From positions 1,308,001-1,372,000 of the forward strand of contig NZ_LR701459.1 in the NCBI RefSeq assembly GCF_902498825.1: a stretch of 64,000 nt of DNA, read 5' to 3'. Positions 54,142-62,926 of the stretch are shown piece by piece (positions within the stretch are counted from its first letter, which is position 1; each line of letters starts with the position of its first letter). Both the position numbers and the translations under genes were made by a program. The DNA comes from Rhizobium sp. EC-SD404 (lineage in GTDB: Bacteria > Pseudomonadota > Alphaproteobacteria > Rhizobiales > Rhizobiaceae). The notes below the pieces were generated by a model that was given only the letters and a program-made list of their open reading frames with translations, was not told where the DNA came from and did no database searches.

Positions 54142-54600
54142 TCATGCGATTTCGTGGATCTGGGGCACCAACCGCCCGTTCGAGATCTGCACCGTTGCCA
54201 ATGTGATGGGCAACTTGAACCTGCGCGGGCCAGTACTGCCGGGGTTGAGGTAGAGCACGCCATCCAGCATTTCGATGTTGGAACGATGGGAATGTCCCGA
54301 GATCACGAGATCGATGTCTGTTTCGCCGGGAGAGAACGCCAGATCCTTGCGATCGTGGATCACGAAGATCTCAGAATCGAAAAGCCGCATCCGCAGCGTC
54401 TCGGGATAGGTCGCTGCCCAGTGGTCGCGATCGATGTTGCCGCGGATGGCCGAAACCGGGGCTATGGTTTCAAGTCGTTCGATGATCTTGGGGTCTCCGA
54501 TGTCGCCGGCATGTATGATGTGATCGACGCCTTCCAGCAGCGCGATGGCCTCATCGCGGAGAAGACCGTGCGTATCCGAGATGACACCGAGCGTGGGCAT
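54142..54600 (-). CDS. YfcE/MJ0936-type metallophosphoesterase
   Basis: Calcineurin-like phosphodiesterase, 152 residues from the ATG at 54600. Metal ligands: ISDTHGLLRDEA (Asp, His), HAGDIGD, RGNIDRD and the last block SGHSHRSNIE, then LNPGSTGPRR, which is diagnostic of the YfcE/MJ0936 group. These enzymes hydrolyse phosphodiesters in vitro; the natural substrate is not settled. Overlaps nothing; downstream of it on the same strand lies the unknown protein. Confidence 0.88.
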   Translation of the reverse strand: MPTLGVISDTHGLLRDEAIALLEGVDHIIHAGDIGDPKIIERLETIAPVSAIRGNIDRDHWAATYPETLRMRLFDSEIFVIHDRKDLAFSPGETDIDLVISGHSHRSNIEMLDGVLYLNPGSTGPRRFKLPITLATVQISNGRLVPQIHEIA

Positions 54601-54713
54601 GGCAGGCAGGTCCTTTTCGTTGCCTTGGAATTCGAGCAATCCTCGCATTCGCTACGCAGGTCTGGCACACCATGTATCGGGGTGCGGACGACACCGCCCC
54701 AGTTGGAGGACCG

Positions 54714-54869
54714 ATGCCGAAGAACAAGGGCCAGAGCATTCTCGACAAAGAGCGTGCGAAGACGGAGAAACTCCTTAAGAAGGTTGGATATACCGCTTTG
54801 AAAGAGGCCGGAGTCAAATCGATGCGGCCCAGCCTTCCGAACCTGAAGACCGCAAAGCGCGAGCCGTAG
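54714..54869 (+). CDS. Small basic protein, unknown
   Basis: 51 residues from the ATG at 54714, with GGAGG four bases upstream. Sequence begins MPKNKGQSILDKERAKTEKL and is very Lys-rich, with no Cys or Trp. The good ribosome site and the lack of any competing gene in this 424-base stretch support it, but I cannot name it. It precedes rsgA on the same strand by 155 bases. Confidence 0.5.
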   Translation: MPKNKGQSILDKERAKTEKLLKKVGYTALKEAGVKSMRPSLPNLKTAKREP

Positions 54870-54913
54870 CCTGGCCAGCAAATACCGGCTCCCTTTGCTC
54901 CCAACAGGCCCCG

Positions 54914-54934
54914 AACATGCAAGCACGGCATGTT
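54914..54934. repeat. Inverted repeat before rsgA
   Basis: AACATGC and GCATGTT are perfect arms of seven around AAGCACG, 45 bases after the small-protein stop. AGCAC and GTGCT form a competing stem across it. It could be an operator or a weak terminator. Confidence 0.35.
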
Positions 54935-55024
54935 GTGCTGTGATAAGCAGGCGTCGCATGTCGGCGAACGCATCTTCTGCGTCGTCCAAGATCTCGGCTG
55001 CGCAGGTGTAAAAAGAGAACAACA

Positions 55025-56014
55025 ATGGTTGAACCGACCGGCTTAGCCGCACTTGGTGCTTTGGGCTGGGCTTCCTTTTTCAGCGATCAGATCGGCGAGG
55101 GCGACGCCCATCTCGTGCCCGTCCGCATCGCGAATATCCATCGCGCACGCGTAAGCGGATACTCCGCCCATGGCCCAATCGATCTCGTTCTGCCGGCGAA
55201 CGAAGCCGTCGGCGACTATGCGGTTGGCGATTTCGTGTTGGCAGAGTCAGGTAATCATCTCGTTCGGCGGCGCCTTCAGCGTACATCTCTTCTGGCGCGG
55301 CGCATGAGTGACGGTAGCACGCAGCTGTCCGGCGCTAATGTCGACACGCTGTTCATTGTCACCTCATGCAACGACGATTTCAGTGTTCCGCGGCTCGAGC
55401 GCTATCTGGCCATGGCAGCCCAATGTGAAATCCCTCCAGTTCTGGTGCTGACCAAGGCCGATACCCAGGAGGATGCGGGTCCGTTCGTGGCACTTGCCGC
55501 TGAGCTGGCGCGCGACCTGCCTGTCGTCGTGGTCGATCCGCGCAGGCCCGACGCGGTTATGAAACTTCAGTCCTGGTTCGGCGTCGGCAAGACCGTGGCG
55601 CTCACAGGCTCTTCGGGGGTGGGCAAGTCGACGCTCGTCAATACGCTCGCTGGTTCCGGCGCCGACACCGCTCAACTCACCGGTGCCGTTCGCGCAAACG
55701 ATTCCAAGGGTCGGCACACGACAACCGCGCGCTCGCTTCATGCGGTGGCCGGCGGCGGCTGGGTGCTGGATTCGCCGGGTATCCGGTCTCTGCATCTCGG
55801 CGAAATGGCCGAAGGTCTCGATGTGGTGTTCGCCGAGATCACCGAACTGGAGAGCCAGTGCAAGTTCAGAAATTGCACGCACAGCCACGAACCGTCCTGC
55901 GCGGTGCTCAAAGCCGTCAATGACGGGCGGATCGATCCCGAGCGCTTTGCCCGTTGGCGCAAGCTGCAAGACGAAAACAATGCTTTCGGCGCGCACAAGT
56001 CACCGCGGCGCTAA
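55025..56014 (+). CDS. rsgA: Ribosome small-subunit-dependent GTPase RsgA
   Basis: Late 30S assembly GTPase, 329 residues. OB-fold domain at about 30-90; then the circularly permuted GTPase order is seen: TKAD (near 143), GSSGVGKSTLVNTL (near 194), and DSPGIRSLHL. The C-terminal zinc site is CKFRNCTHSHEPSC (near 280). RHTTTARSLH is the switch I region. All normal features; alphaproteobacterial copies often have this extra N-terminus. Confidence 0.95.
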   Translation: MVEPTGLAALGALGWASFFSDQIGEGDAHLVPVRIANIHRARVSGYSAHGPIDLVLPANEAVGDYAVGDFVLAESGNHLVRRRLQRTSLLARRMSDGSTQLSGANVDTLFIVTSCNDDFSVPRLERYLAMAAQCEIPPVLVLTKADTQEDAGPFVALAAELARDLPVVVVDPRRPDAVMKLQSWFGVGKTVALTGSSGVGKSTLVNTLAGSGADTAQLTGAVRANDSKGRHTTTARSLHAVAGGGWVLDSPGIRSLHLGEMAEGLDVVFAEITELESQCKFRNCTHSHEPSCAVLKAVNDGRIDPERFARWRKLQDENNAFGAHKSPRR

Positions 56015-56086
56015 GACTGCCCGATTAGACGAATGAGATCAGGTGTCCGGTGGGTGCGGGCCAAGACACGTTCGGGTGGGTGACGG

Positions 56087-57325
56087 TCATCCAAAGTCCA
56101 CTTCGATGCGTCGATCGCCCCTCACTCGGACCCGGCAAGCGCGCGAGACATCGTCGGCCATGATGAGAAGCTTGAAGCGGTCGGGTACGTCCGCCGTGCT
56201 GATGAAATCGATCCCGGCACCACTGTCGGATAAGCTGCGCACGGTGCAGTCCATCGTCGATCTTCCTCCATTGAACGCGATGCGTCCGCCTTTCAACACG
56301 CGGCGACGCACATCTCCTGGAATGGGCGTTGCAGGGGTTTCCCATCTGATACAGCGGTTTCGTCCGTCCGACTTCGCCGCATAGAGCGCGGCGTCTGCCC
56401 TTTCCAGCAGAGTGTCGATGTCTTGCGTCGTCCGATCCAGACCAGCAACGCCGACACTGATTGTCGCCCCGACGGCTCCGTCGACATGATCGATCCGAAG
56501 ATGGGCAATTGCCGAGCGGAGCTTTTCTGCGACTTCGAGCGCTGCTGAAGCGCTGGATTGATGGAGGACGAGCCCGAATTCCTCGCCGCCAAGTCGGCCG
56601 ATGATGTCCGATTGACGGGCGTTCGACCTGAGCGTGGAAACGACCTCGACCAAGAGGCGATCGCCGAACTGATGCCCATAGGTGTCGTTGACGAGCTTGA
56701 AGTGGTCGAGGTCGACCATCAGGACGCTGAGTTCGGTGGCATGGCGTCTGGCCAGTGCGATGGCTCTTGCGGCCTCCTCGCGAAACGCCCGGCGCGAGAG
56801 GGCACCCGTCAACGCATCGGTCATCGCCAGCGTTCTCAGTTCCAGTTCGCTGACGACGAACTGCGCAAGATCGGCGAGGATACCCTGGTCGCGCTGCGAG
56901 AAGGCGCGCGGACTGGTATCTGCCGCGCAAAGCGTGCCGATGACGTGGCCATCCGGCGTGCGCAACGGCATCCCGGCATAAAAGCGGAGCTTAAGCCCAT
57001 CGATGACAGCCGGATGATTTTGAATTGTCCGGTGAGCAAGCGCGTCTTCAACGATCAGGGGTTCGCCTTTCACGACGGCGATATGGCAGAGCGATTGCGA
57101 AAGATCGGTTTCCGCCACATCCACACCCTGGCGGGATTTGAACCACTGCCGATGGCCGTCGATCAGCGTCACCGTAGAGATCGACACATCAAAAATCTGG
57201 CGCGTCAGCCGGGTAATCCGATCGAACGCTTCTTCTGGAGGCGTGTCGAGCACGTCATAGCGTTCGAGGACAGCGAGACGCTCATCTTCATCGCTGATCT
57301 GGCGTACTGCGTCGCGCTCACTCAC
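56087..57325 (-). CDS. GAF-GGDEF-PilZ diguanylate cyclase
   Basis: 412 residues, cytoplasmic. GAF sensor about 20-165 (CHIAVVKGEPLIVED, GTLCAADTSPRAF). GGDEF domain about 166-325 with active site GGEEF at 246-250 and the inhibitory RxxD motif (RQSD) at 237-240. A PilZ-like c-di-GMP receptor closes the protein, with RRRVLK at 340-345 and SLSDSGAGI at 364-372. The enzyme should make c-di-GMP and be able to sense it at two sites. It stands alone between rsgA (convergent) and the transpeptidase gene. Confidence 0.9.
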   Translation of the reverse strand: MSERDAVRQISDEDERLAVLERYDVLDTPPEEAFDRITRLTRQIFDVSISTVTLIDGHRQWFKSRQGVDVAETDLSQSLCHIAVVKGEPLIVEDALAHRTIQNHPAVIDGLKLRFYAGMPLRTPDGHVIGTLCAADTSPRAFSQRDQGILADLAQFVVSELELRTLAMTDALTGALSRRAFREEAARAIALARRHATELSVLMVDLDHFKLVNDTYGHQFGDRLLVEVVSTLRSNARQSDIIGRLGGEEFGLVLHQSSASAALEVAEKLRSAIAHLRIDHVDGAVGATISVGVAGLDRTTQDIDTLLERADAALYAAKSDGRNRCIRWETPATPIPGDVRRRVLKGGRIAFNGGRSTMDCTVRSLSDSGAGIDFISTADVPDRFKLLIMADDVSRACRVRVRGDRRIEVDFG

Positions 57326-57389
57326 GCTCGGAATCCTTCAGCTGGTTGATTGAAACCGTGCTGCCAGAAAATTAAGGATGAATTAACCC

Positions 57390-57409
57390 CCCGCTCGCAA
57401 TTTAGCGGG
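57390..57409 (-). terminator. Hairpin downstream of the L,D-transpeptidase gene
   Basis: CCCGCT and AGCGGG pair around an eight-base loop, 47 bases beyond the stop of the minus-strand gene that ends at 57456. No T-run. It also lies upstream of the diguanylate cyclase start at 57325, so it marks the border of the two units. Confidence 0.4.
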
Positions 57410-57455
57410 TTGATCGAGACAGACAGCGCAAGGGCATCAGCCCGCGTTGAGGCGT

Positions 57456-58199
57456 TCAGACGGTCAGCGGCGATTGGCTGACAACGATCGGCGCGTGATG
57501 CGGCACGCGCTCGTAGAGGTCTATCACATCCTGATTGGTCAGTCGCACGCAACCTGACGAGGCTGCGGTTCCCATGGTCCACCATTCGGGCGAGCCGTGG
57601 AGGCGATAGAGCGTATCCTGCCCGTCCTGATGAATATAAAGCGCGCGGGCACCCAGCGGATTGCCAATTCCCGGCTCCATTCCGCCGTTAGCGACGGAAT
57701 AACGCTCCAGATCGGGCTGACGGGCAATCATCTCGGCAGGTGGCTTCCAGCGCGGCCAGTGCTGCCGCCAATGCACGACGCCTCGCCCTTGCCAGGTGAA
57801 GCCGATCCGGCCGATGCCAACGCCGTACCGCATCGCCGTCCCGCCGGGTTCCACCAGATAGAGGAAGCGATTGGGCGTATCGACGACTACGGTCCCGGGA
57901 GCCTCGCCTGTCGGGTCTGGAACCTGCTGTCGATACAAACTCGGATCGATCTTCCAATAGGGCACCTCCGGTATCTCATGCCCGTCGTCGAGAACCGCTG
58001 CGTAACGCGCGTCCAGTTCAGGCGTGCGTCGGGCTTCGTATGCGGTAGGCTCGACGATAGCTGGTTGAGGCGCCGGCGTCGGCGCCCGCGAAGTCAGGAG
58101 AGGCCGATTGATCGGCGAAACGGCACAGCCGAAGGAGAGTGCGTTGATTGCGAGCGCTCCAAACACGAGGCTGCGGCGGGAAATACTGTCTGTGGTCAA
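57456..58199 (-). CDS. L,D-transpeptidase (YkuD domain)
   Basis: Peptidoglycan cross-linking enzyme, 247 residues. N-terminal SISRRSLVFGALAINALSFG followed by Cys looks like a twin-arginine or lipoprotein signal. YkuD domain about 115-245: VVDTPNRFLYLVEPGG, YRLHGSPEWW and the catalytic SSGCVRLTNQD. The start is a TTG at 58199 with a poor ribosome site, so the true start is not certain. Makes 3-3 links or anchors proteins to peptidoglycan, abundant in Hyphomicrobiales. Confidence 0.86.
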   Translation of the reverse strand: MTTDSISRRSLVFGALAINALSFGCAVSPINRPLLTSRAPTPAPQPAIVEPTAYEARRTPELDARYAAVLDDGHEIPEVPYWKIDPSLYRQQVPDPTGEAPGTVVVDTPNRFLYLVEPGGTAMRYGVGIGRIGFTWQGRGVVHWRQHWPRWKPPAEMIARQPDLERYSVANGGMEPGIGNPLGARALYIHQDGQDTLYRLHGSPEWWTMGTAASSGCVRLTNQDVIDLYERVPHHAPIVVSQSPLTV

Positions 58200-58302
58200 G
58201 TCTGCTACCCGGCTTCAAAGGGAGGCCGATACCTACAAACTTTGGTGGGTATTCATATCGGCTCTTGCCTTATCCTAGCCATAACCAATTGGAATGAATG
58301 TT

Positions 58303-58323
58303 GGCTGATATGCCGTATCAGCC
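58303..58323. promoter_or_regulatory. Perfect palindrome upstream of LysR gene
   Basis: GGCTGATA-TGCCG-TATCAGCC, arms of eight, 42 bases before the regulator start. It contains a T-N11-A LysR box. Likely autoregulatory site. Confidence 0.65.
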
Positions 58324-58365
58324 TTAGCGCGAGTAGGCGGGATGATAGCCGAGAGGTGACGACGG

Positions 58366-59268
58366 ATGGATCTGGCAGCCGCTCTCAGAGCTTTCACAAG
58401 AACCGTGGAGCGCGGATCGATCACCGCCGCTGCTCGCGACCTGTCTCTTTCCCAGCCCGCCGTTTCCAAGCATATCGCAAACCTCGAACGGCGCGTGCAC
58501 GCCCGCCTGCTTGAACGATCGAACCGCTTGGTCCGCCCTACACCCGAGGGGCAGGCGCTCTATGATGCGAGCCGGTCGGCACTGGCTTCCATCGATGCCG
58601 CGGTGGAGGGGCTGAATTCCGTGTCCGGCACCATCGAGGGCGCGATCCGCGTTCATGCTCCTTCCTGTATCGGCGGCAAATACCTTCACCCGATGCTCAT
58701 GCGGTTCCAGGAGGTCCATCCCGGCGTCTCGTTTGAATTGATGCTCGAAAACCGCACGATCGATCTCGTCTACGAGAACTTCGACATGGCGTTCATCCAC
58801 GGGCGCCCGAGTGCACAGGATTTGATCGTGCGTCGGCTGGGCATGACGCGGCGCGTCCTCGTCGCCAGCCCTGCCTATCTCGAAAGATATGGTCCTGTCG
58901 AAACGCTCGAGCGATTGTCCGAGATACCGCTCGTCACGACATCGCGCTCAATGACCACGAAGAACCGGTTGGCGCTGCTCTCAAAGGGAGCGTCGACTGA
59001 GCTGGAGGTGCGTTCGATCTTGCAGACAAACGATGCGCACGTGATCGCCAGAACACTATTCGATGGGCACGCAGCCGGGCCGGTTCAGTATCTCCTCGTA
59101 TCGGAGGAGATCGCGAATGGTCGCTTGGTTCATATCCTTCCCGATTGGGAAGTGCGCCCGACCGAACTGTTCATGGCCTATCCGTCCGTTCGCTTCATGC
59201 GACCGGCAGTCCGGGCCTTCTCCGATTACGTGCTGAACCATATACGGTCGGTCGAAGGACTCGACTGA
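58366..59268 (+). CDS. LysR-family transcriptional regulator
   Basis: 300 residues. HTH: ITAAARDLSLSQPAVSKHIA (about 19-38), then LLERSNRLVRPTPEGQALYD. The ligand domain has IHGRPSAQDLIVRRLGMTRR. Same subgroup as CrgA/DsdC-like regulators. The L,D-transpeptidase gene is divergent but an unlikely target; a 185-base gap without a clear gene follows. Effector unknown. Confidence 0.87.
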   Translation: MDLAAALRAFTRTVERGSITAAARDLSLSQPAVSKHIANLERRVHARLLERSNRLVRPTPEGQALYDASRSALASIDAAVEGLNSVSGTIEGAIRVHAPSCIGGKYLHPMLMRFQEVHPGVSFELMLENRTIDLVYENFDMAFIHGRPSAQDLIVRRLGMTRRVLVASPAYLERYGPVETLERLSEIPLVTTSRSMTTKNRLALLSKGASTELEVRSILQTNDAHVIARTLFDGHAAGPVQYLLVSEEIANGRLVHILPDWEVRPTELFMAYPSVRFMRPAVRAFSDYVLNHIRSVEGLD

Positions 59269-59453
59269 ATGCCGAGTGATGTCGCCCTTGCCGGAGTGCC
59301 ACGGCATCGTGCCAATGGCGTAAAAGCCGGGGCTCGCCTCCATGTCGCGCCGCATGGCCTCATCGGGCAGAGGACCGCACGGCATGCATCAATCGCGCTT
59401 TTTCCAGAACGAACAGAGCCATCGTTCAAATCATCAGAGGAAAAAGGAGAAAT

Positions 59454-60446
59454 TCAGAACTGCCAGCCTGCGGGGACCCAGGCGTAGGCGTTGTCGGTCC
59501 GCAAGATCCGGCCGAGGCCTGGGAACGGGTAATGAAAGCCGAGAACGAGCATGCGGTCGGCCGCAGCCTGATCGAAGATGCGCTGGCGGGCCTGTGCAGC
59601 CGCTTCCGCATCCCGGTCGGGTCCAGGTCGCCAGTTCCGGTCGATATTGACCACGGGGTGATAGGCGAGGTCCGCGGTCAGCAGCAATTGTTCGCGTCCG
59701 GACTGGACCAGGAACGTGGCCATGCCCGGCGTGTGCCCCGGCGCGGCGATGGTGGTCAGGCCAGGCAGGATTTCCGTGCCGGCTTCATAAAGTTCGATAT
59801 CACCGGCAAATGGTTCCAGGCTCGCTCTGATATTGGCTGCAAAGCGCTGTCGGAATTCCGCGGGCACGGGCATGTAGGACAGATCCGGCTCGTCTTCGAT
59901 GAAGAACGCCCAGTCCGCCCTTGGTGCCATGACCGTCGCCCTCGGAAACGCTCGGCTGCCGTCCGGCATGAGCAGATTGCCGACATGATCCGGATGCGTG
60001 TGGGAGATGACCACCAAATCGATGTCGCTCCGGGACAGTCCGATGGCTTCGAGATTGGCGAACAGGCGCCCGCCATTCGGGCCCATCGTCGTTCCGGCAC
60101 CCGCTTCGAGGAGGACGCGTCGTCCGTCGATTTCGAGCAGCAGCGTGTTCAGGTTCAGCGTCATGAGATCGGTCGGCAGGAATGCGCGACGCAACACCTC
60201 TTCCAGTTCCGCTTCCGGCGCATCGCCGGCATAGACGGTCGGAGGACCGCTGATATTGCCGTCGCTGAGCACAGTCGCCGCGATGTCGCCGATGGTGAAG
60301 CGATAATGGCCGGCATTGTCCAGCCTCGTCGCCGGCCCGGGTGCGGGCTGGGCAGCAACGGTTCCCAGAAGCGGATTGGTCAGCAGTGCCCCCGATGCGC
60401 CGGCCATGGCCGTCAGCATGATCTTGCGTCGGTTGATCGTCAGCAT
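59454..60446 (-). CDS. Exported MBL-fold metallo-hydrolase
   Basis: 330 residues from the ATG at 60446, preceded by GAGGAG. Twin-arginine-like signal (NRRKIMLTAMAGASG, cleavage near TVAAQP), so it is predicted periplasmic. Di-metal motif SHTHPDHVGNL near 144-154, later AAPGHTPGMATF and LTADLAYHP. This resembles the AiiM/lactonase or PNGM-type group, hence lactone hydrolysis is possible. Divergent from a LysR gene that probably controls it. Confidence 0.85.
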   Translation of the reverse strand: MLTINRRKIMLTAMAGASGALLTNPLLGTVAAQPAPGPATRLDNAGHYRFTIGDIAATVLSDGNISGPPTVYAGDAPEAELEEVLRRAFLPTDLMTLNLNTLLLEIDGRRVLLEAGAGTTMGPNGGRLFANLEAIGLSRSDIDLVVISHTHPDHVGNLLMPDGSRAFPRATVMAPRADWAFFIEDEPDLSYMPVPAEFRQRFAANIRASLEPFAGDIELYEAGTEILPGLTTIAAPGHTPGMATFLVQSGREQLLLTADLAYHPVVNIDRNWRPGPDRDAEAAAQARQRIFDQAAADRMLVLGFHYPFPGLGRILRTDNAYAWVPAGWQF

Positions 60447-60574
60447 GGTCGTCTCCTCATCAGTGGTCGCAACGAAGCGCAAAAGGCTGCTCCGCGATTT
60501 TTGCGAGGATGACGGGTGATGGCTGCGCTGATAAGATCATCAAAGACAAGCAGGCTGATCTGAAAAACAGAGCA

Positions 60575-61501
60575 ATGAAATCCATCCGGCTGGACCATCT
60601 CGAAACCTTCGCGATGATCGTGCGATGCGGCGGCTTCCGGGCGGCGGCAGCTGAACGCGGCGTTTCATCGTCGGTCATGAGCCAAACGATGTGTGCCTTG
60701 GAGCAAGCGCTCGGCATTCGGTTGCTGAACCGGACCACCCGCAGCATCGGCCCGACGGAAGCCGGCGAACGCCTGCTGGAAAGGCTTCGCCCGGCGCTCG
60801 ATGACATCCGCCTTGCGCTCGTCGAACTGGATCAGTTGCGCGAGACGCCTTCCGGGACGCTACGCATCAACGCGCCGGCGCCAGCAGTCGATCACATCCT
60901 CTGCCCCTTGGCTTTCGAGTTCATGGACCTGCATTCCGAAGTCGACGTCGAGATCATCAGCGACGCCGCGATCATCGACATCGTCGATCAGGGTTTCGAT
61001 GCCGGTGTCCGTTTCGGCCAGCAACTTGCACAGGACATGATCGCCGTGCCGCTCGGCCCAGCCTTGCGCTATGCGATCGTGGCATCTCCGGATTACCTCG
61101 CACGTTACGGAGAACCGAAATCTCCTGCCGATCTCGTCGACCACAATTGTATCCGGCGCCGCTATCCTGGCGGGCGCCTGGCGATGTGGTCGTTCGAGCG
61201 AGCTGGTGAAGCGATGGAGATTGCGCCGTCCGGGCGACTGACCCTCAGTTCAGCGCAGGGAGAGCTTCAGGCCGCGATTGCCGGGCAGGGCGTTGCCCAT
61301 GTCTTCGACGATTATGCAGAAGCCGCCATCGCGGACGGCAGGCTGATCGAACTGCTGGTGGACTGGAGCCCCAAGCTGCCGAGCTGGTATCTCTACTATC
61401 CCAGCAAGCGGCACCACAGCGCAGCCATGAAGGCGTTTCTCGACTTTGTTCGCAGGTCGACGCGGACACCTGAGGCCAACGCGCCGGGCCAGGTCCGGTA
61501 A
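60575..61501 (+). CDS. LysR-family transcriptional regulator
   Basis: 308 residues from the ATG at 60575 (MKSIRLDHLETFAMIVR). HTH about 20-39 with FRAAAAERGVSSSVMSQTM; RLLNRTTRSIGPTEAGERLL follows. Ligand domain with IDIVDQGFDAGVRFGQQLAQD is like that of the regulator at 32502. The divergent gap to the MBL gene contains TGATAAGATCA, a small perfect dyad, but too little to call a box. Probably regulates the MBL gene. Confidence 0.87.
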   Translation: MKSIRLDHLETFAMIVRCGGFRAAAAERGVSSSVMSQTMCALEQALGIRLLNRTTRSIGPTEAGERLLERLRPALDDIRLALVELDQLRETPSGTLRINAPAPAVDHILCPLAFEFMDLHSEVDVEIISDAAIIDIVDQGFDAGVRFGQQLAQDMIAVPLGPALRYAIVASPDYLARYGEPKSPADLVDHNCIRRRYPGGRLAMWSFERAGEAMEIAPSGRLTLSSAQGELQAAIAGQGVAHVFDDYAEAAIADGRLIELLVDWSPKLPSWYLYYPSKRHHSAAMKAFLDFVRRSTRTPEANAPGQVR

Positions 61502-61513
61502 TCGCGGAAAGCT

Positions 61514-62926
61514 CTAGCCGGGCAGAACGACTGCGGCCTGAAGACCGGGCTCGCGCGAGGACAAAATGATGTCGCCGCCATGCTGGCGAGCGATGGCACG
61601 GGCGATCGACAGGCCGAGGCCGATGCCGCCGGTCTCGCGTGAACGGGAGCTTTCCAGCCGGAAGAAGGGCGCAAACACCTCCTCGACGCTGTCGAGCGGG
61701 ATGCCGGGGCCGTCATCCTCTACCAGAATCTTGACGGTCGATGCTTCGACGACAAGCCGCACTTCCGCGCCGCCGGCATAACGCACGGCGTTCTCGATGA
61801 GGTTTCGAATGACCCGCCGCAATCCTTCCGGCCGGCAGCGATAGTTCAGGCGTTCGCTGGGCAAGAAGCGCACGGGCTGGCCGAGTTCGGCGAGGTCGTC
61901 GCACACGCTTTCGACCAGAGCGCTGAGATCGATGGTCCGCGTCTGCTCTGCGCTGGTCTCCTGGCGCGCAAGCGACAGGGTGGATTCCGTCATCGCCTGC
62001 ATCTCGTCGATGGTATCGAGCATCCGTTCCTGCAGTTCGGCGTCTTCGACAAGTTCAGCGCGCAGCCTGAGCGTCGTCAACGGCGTCCTCAGGTCATGAC
62101 CGATGGCGGCAAGCATTCTCGTCCGGTCGGCGACGAAGCGGTGGAGCCGCTCCTGCATGCTGTTGAAGGCGATCGTCATTCGCCGGATGTCTTCCGGTCC
62201 GCTCTCACGCAGCGGTGAAACCGGCTCACCGCGCCCCAGCGTTTCCGCCGCCTGGGTGAGCTGGCGCAGAGGGCTCGCTATGCGCCTGATGGTGAGAACG
62301 CCGACGAGCGAGACGAGAATGGCCGTGAGTGTGAGAGACAGCGGCAGATGGGTTCGCCAGATCGAGGGGTTGATGGCCTTGTAGAATGCGGCGTTCAAAA
62401 CCTGGCCGTCATCGAGCGGCACGATAACCCCGGCGCCGCTTCGTTTTGCGTAATCGAGATAGCGGGCCATCACCGGCAGTTCCGCCTGGCCAGCCGCAGG
62501 CATGGTCCAGGTGGCGCCGTCCAGGAAGTATTGTGCGTCGGCACTTGCCGGCAGCCGGTTGGCATTGTCGACCCTGTCCTCGTCGCTCAACATCTCGCTG
62601 AGCGGGATCTGGAACTGGGCGAATGCCTGCTGCACCCATTGATCCAAGGCGACAGGCCGTCCGTCGGAAATCCAGAAGCGGGACGTGTCGGTGCTGCTGA
62701 TGCGAATGAGATCGTAGCGCAGCTCATCGGGCGCGGTCTCGACCAGCCGGGATACGGCGGCGGCGCGGTTGCTTAACTCGGCCCGCGCCGAAGCACGCAG
62801 ATCGGCCTGCAGATAATCCCACATGATCACAAGCCCGATGGCCTGCGACGCGAAGAGGGCGATCAGCATCCATGACAGGAGCTGCGCGGTGAGGCTCTTT
62901 TGCCAGAAGCCGAACAGGTGCCTCAT
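61514..62926 (-). CDS. Sensor histidine kinase of two-component system
   Basis: Inner-membrane histidine kinase, 470 residues. Transmembrane segments about 14-34 and 193-215 enclose a periplasmic sensor of about 160 residues; a HAMP follows (RRIASPLRQLTQAAETLG). The phosphorylated His is in AAIGHDLRTPLTTLR, near 276. ATPase motifs: NLIENAVRYAGG, VEDDGPGIPLDSVEEVFAPF and GGIGLGLSIARAIARQHGG. Overlaps the response regulator gene by 4 bases. Signal unknown; the sensor has no domain I recognise. Confidence 0.92.
   Translation of the reverse strand: MRHLFGFWQKSLTAQLLSWMLIALFASQAIGLVIMWDYLQADLRASARAELSNRAAAVSRLVETAPDELRYDLIRISSTDTSRFWISDGRPVALDQWVQQAFAQFQIPLSEMLSDEDRVDNANRLPASADAQYFLDGATWTMPAAGQAELPVMARYLDYAKRSGAGVIVPLDDGQVLNAAFYKAINPSIWRTHLPLSLTLTAILVSLVGVLTIRRIASPLRQLTQAAETLGRGEPVSPLRESGPEDIRRMTIAFNSMQERLHRFVADRTRMLAAIGHDLRTPLTTLRLRAELVEDAELQERMLDTIDEMQAMTESTLSLARQETSAEQTRTIDLSALVESVCDDLAELGQPVRFLPSERLNYRCRPEGLRRVIRNLIENAVRYAGGAEVRLVVEASTVKILVEDDGPGIPLDSVEEVFAPFFRLESSRSRETGGIGLGLSIARAIARQHGGDIILSSREPGLQAAVVLPG

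Noticed and set aside
59269..59453. Possible small genes or a gene remnant in the gap after the LysR gene
   Set aside because: Frames exist on both strands but none has a ribosome site or recognisable similarity.
60524..60545. TGATAAGATCA dyad near 60530 as a LysR box
   Set aside because: Only four-base arms and no T-N11-A pattern with longer symmetry, so too weak to list as a site.
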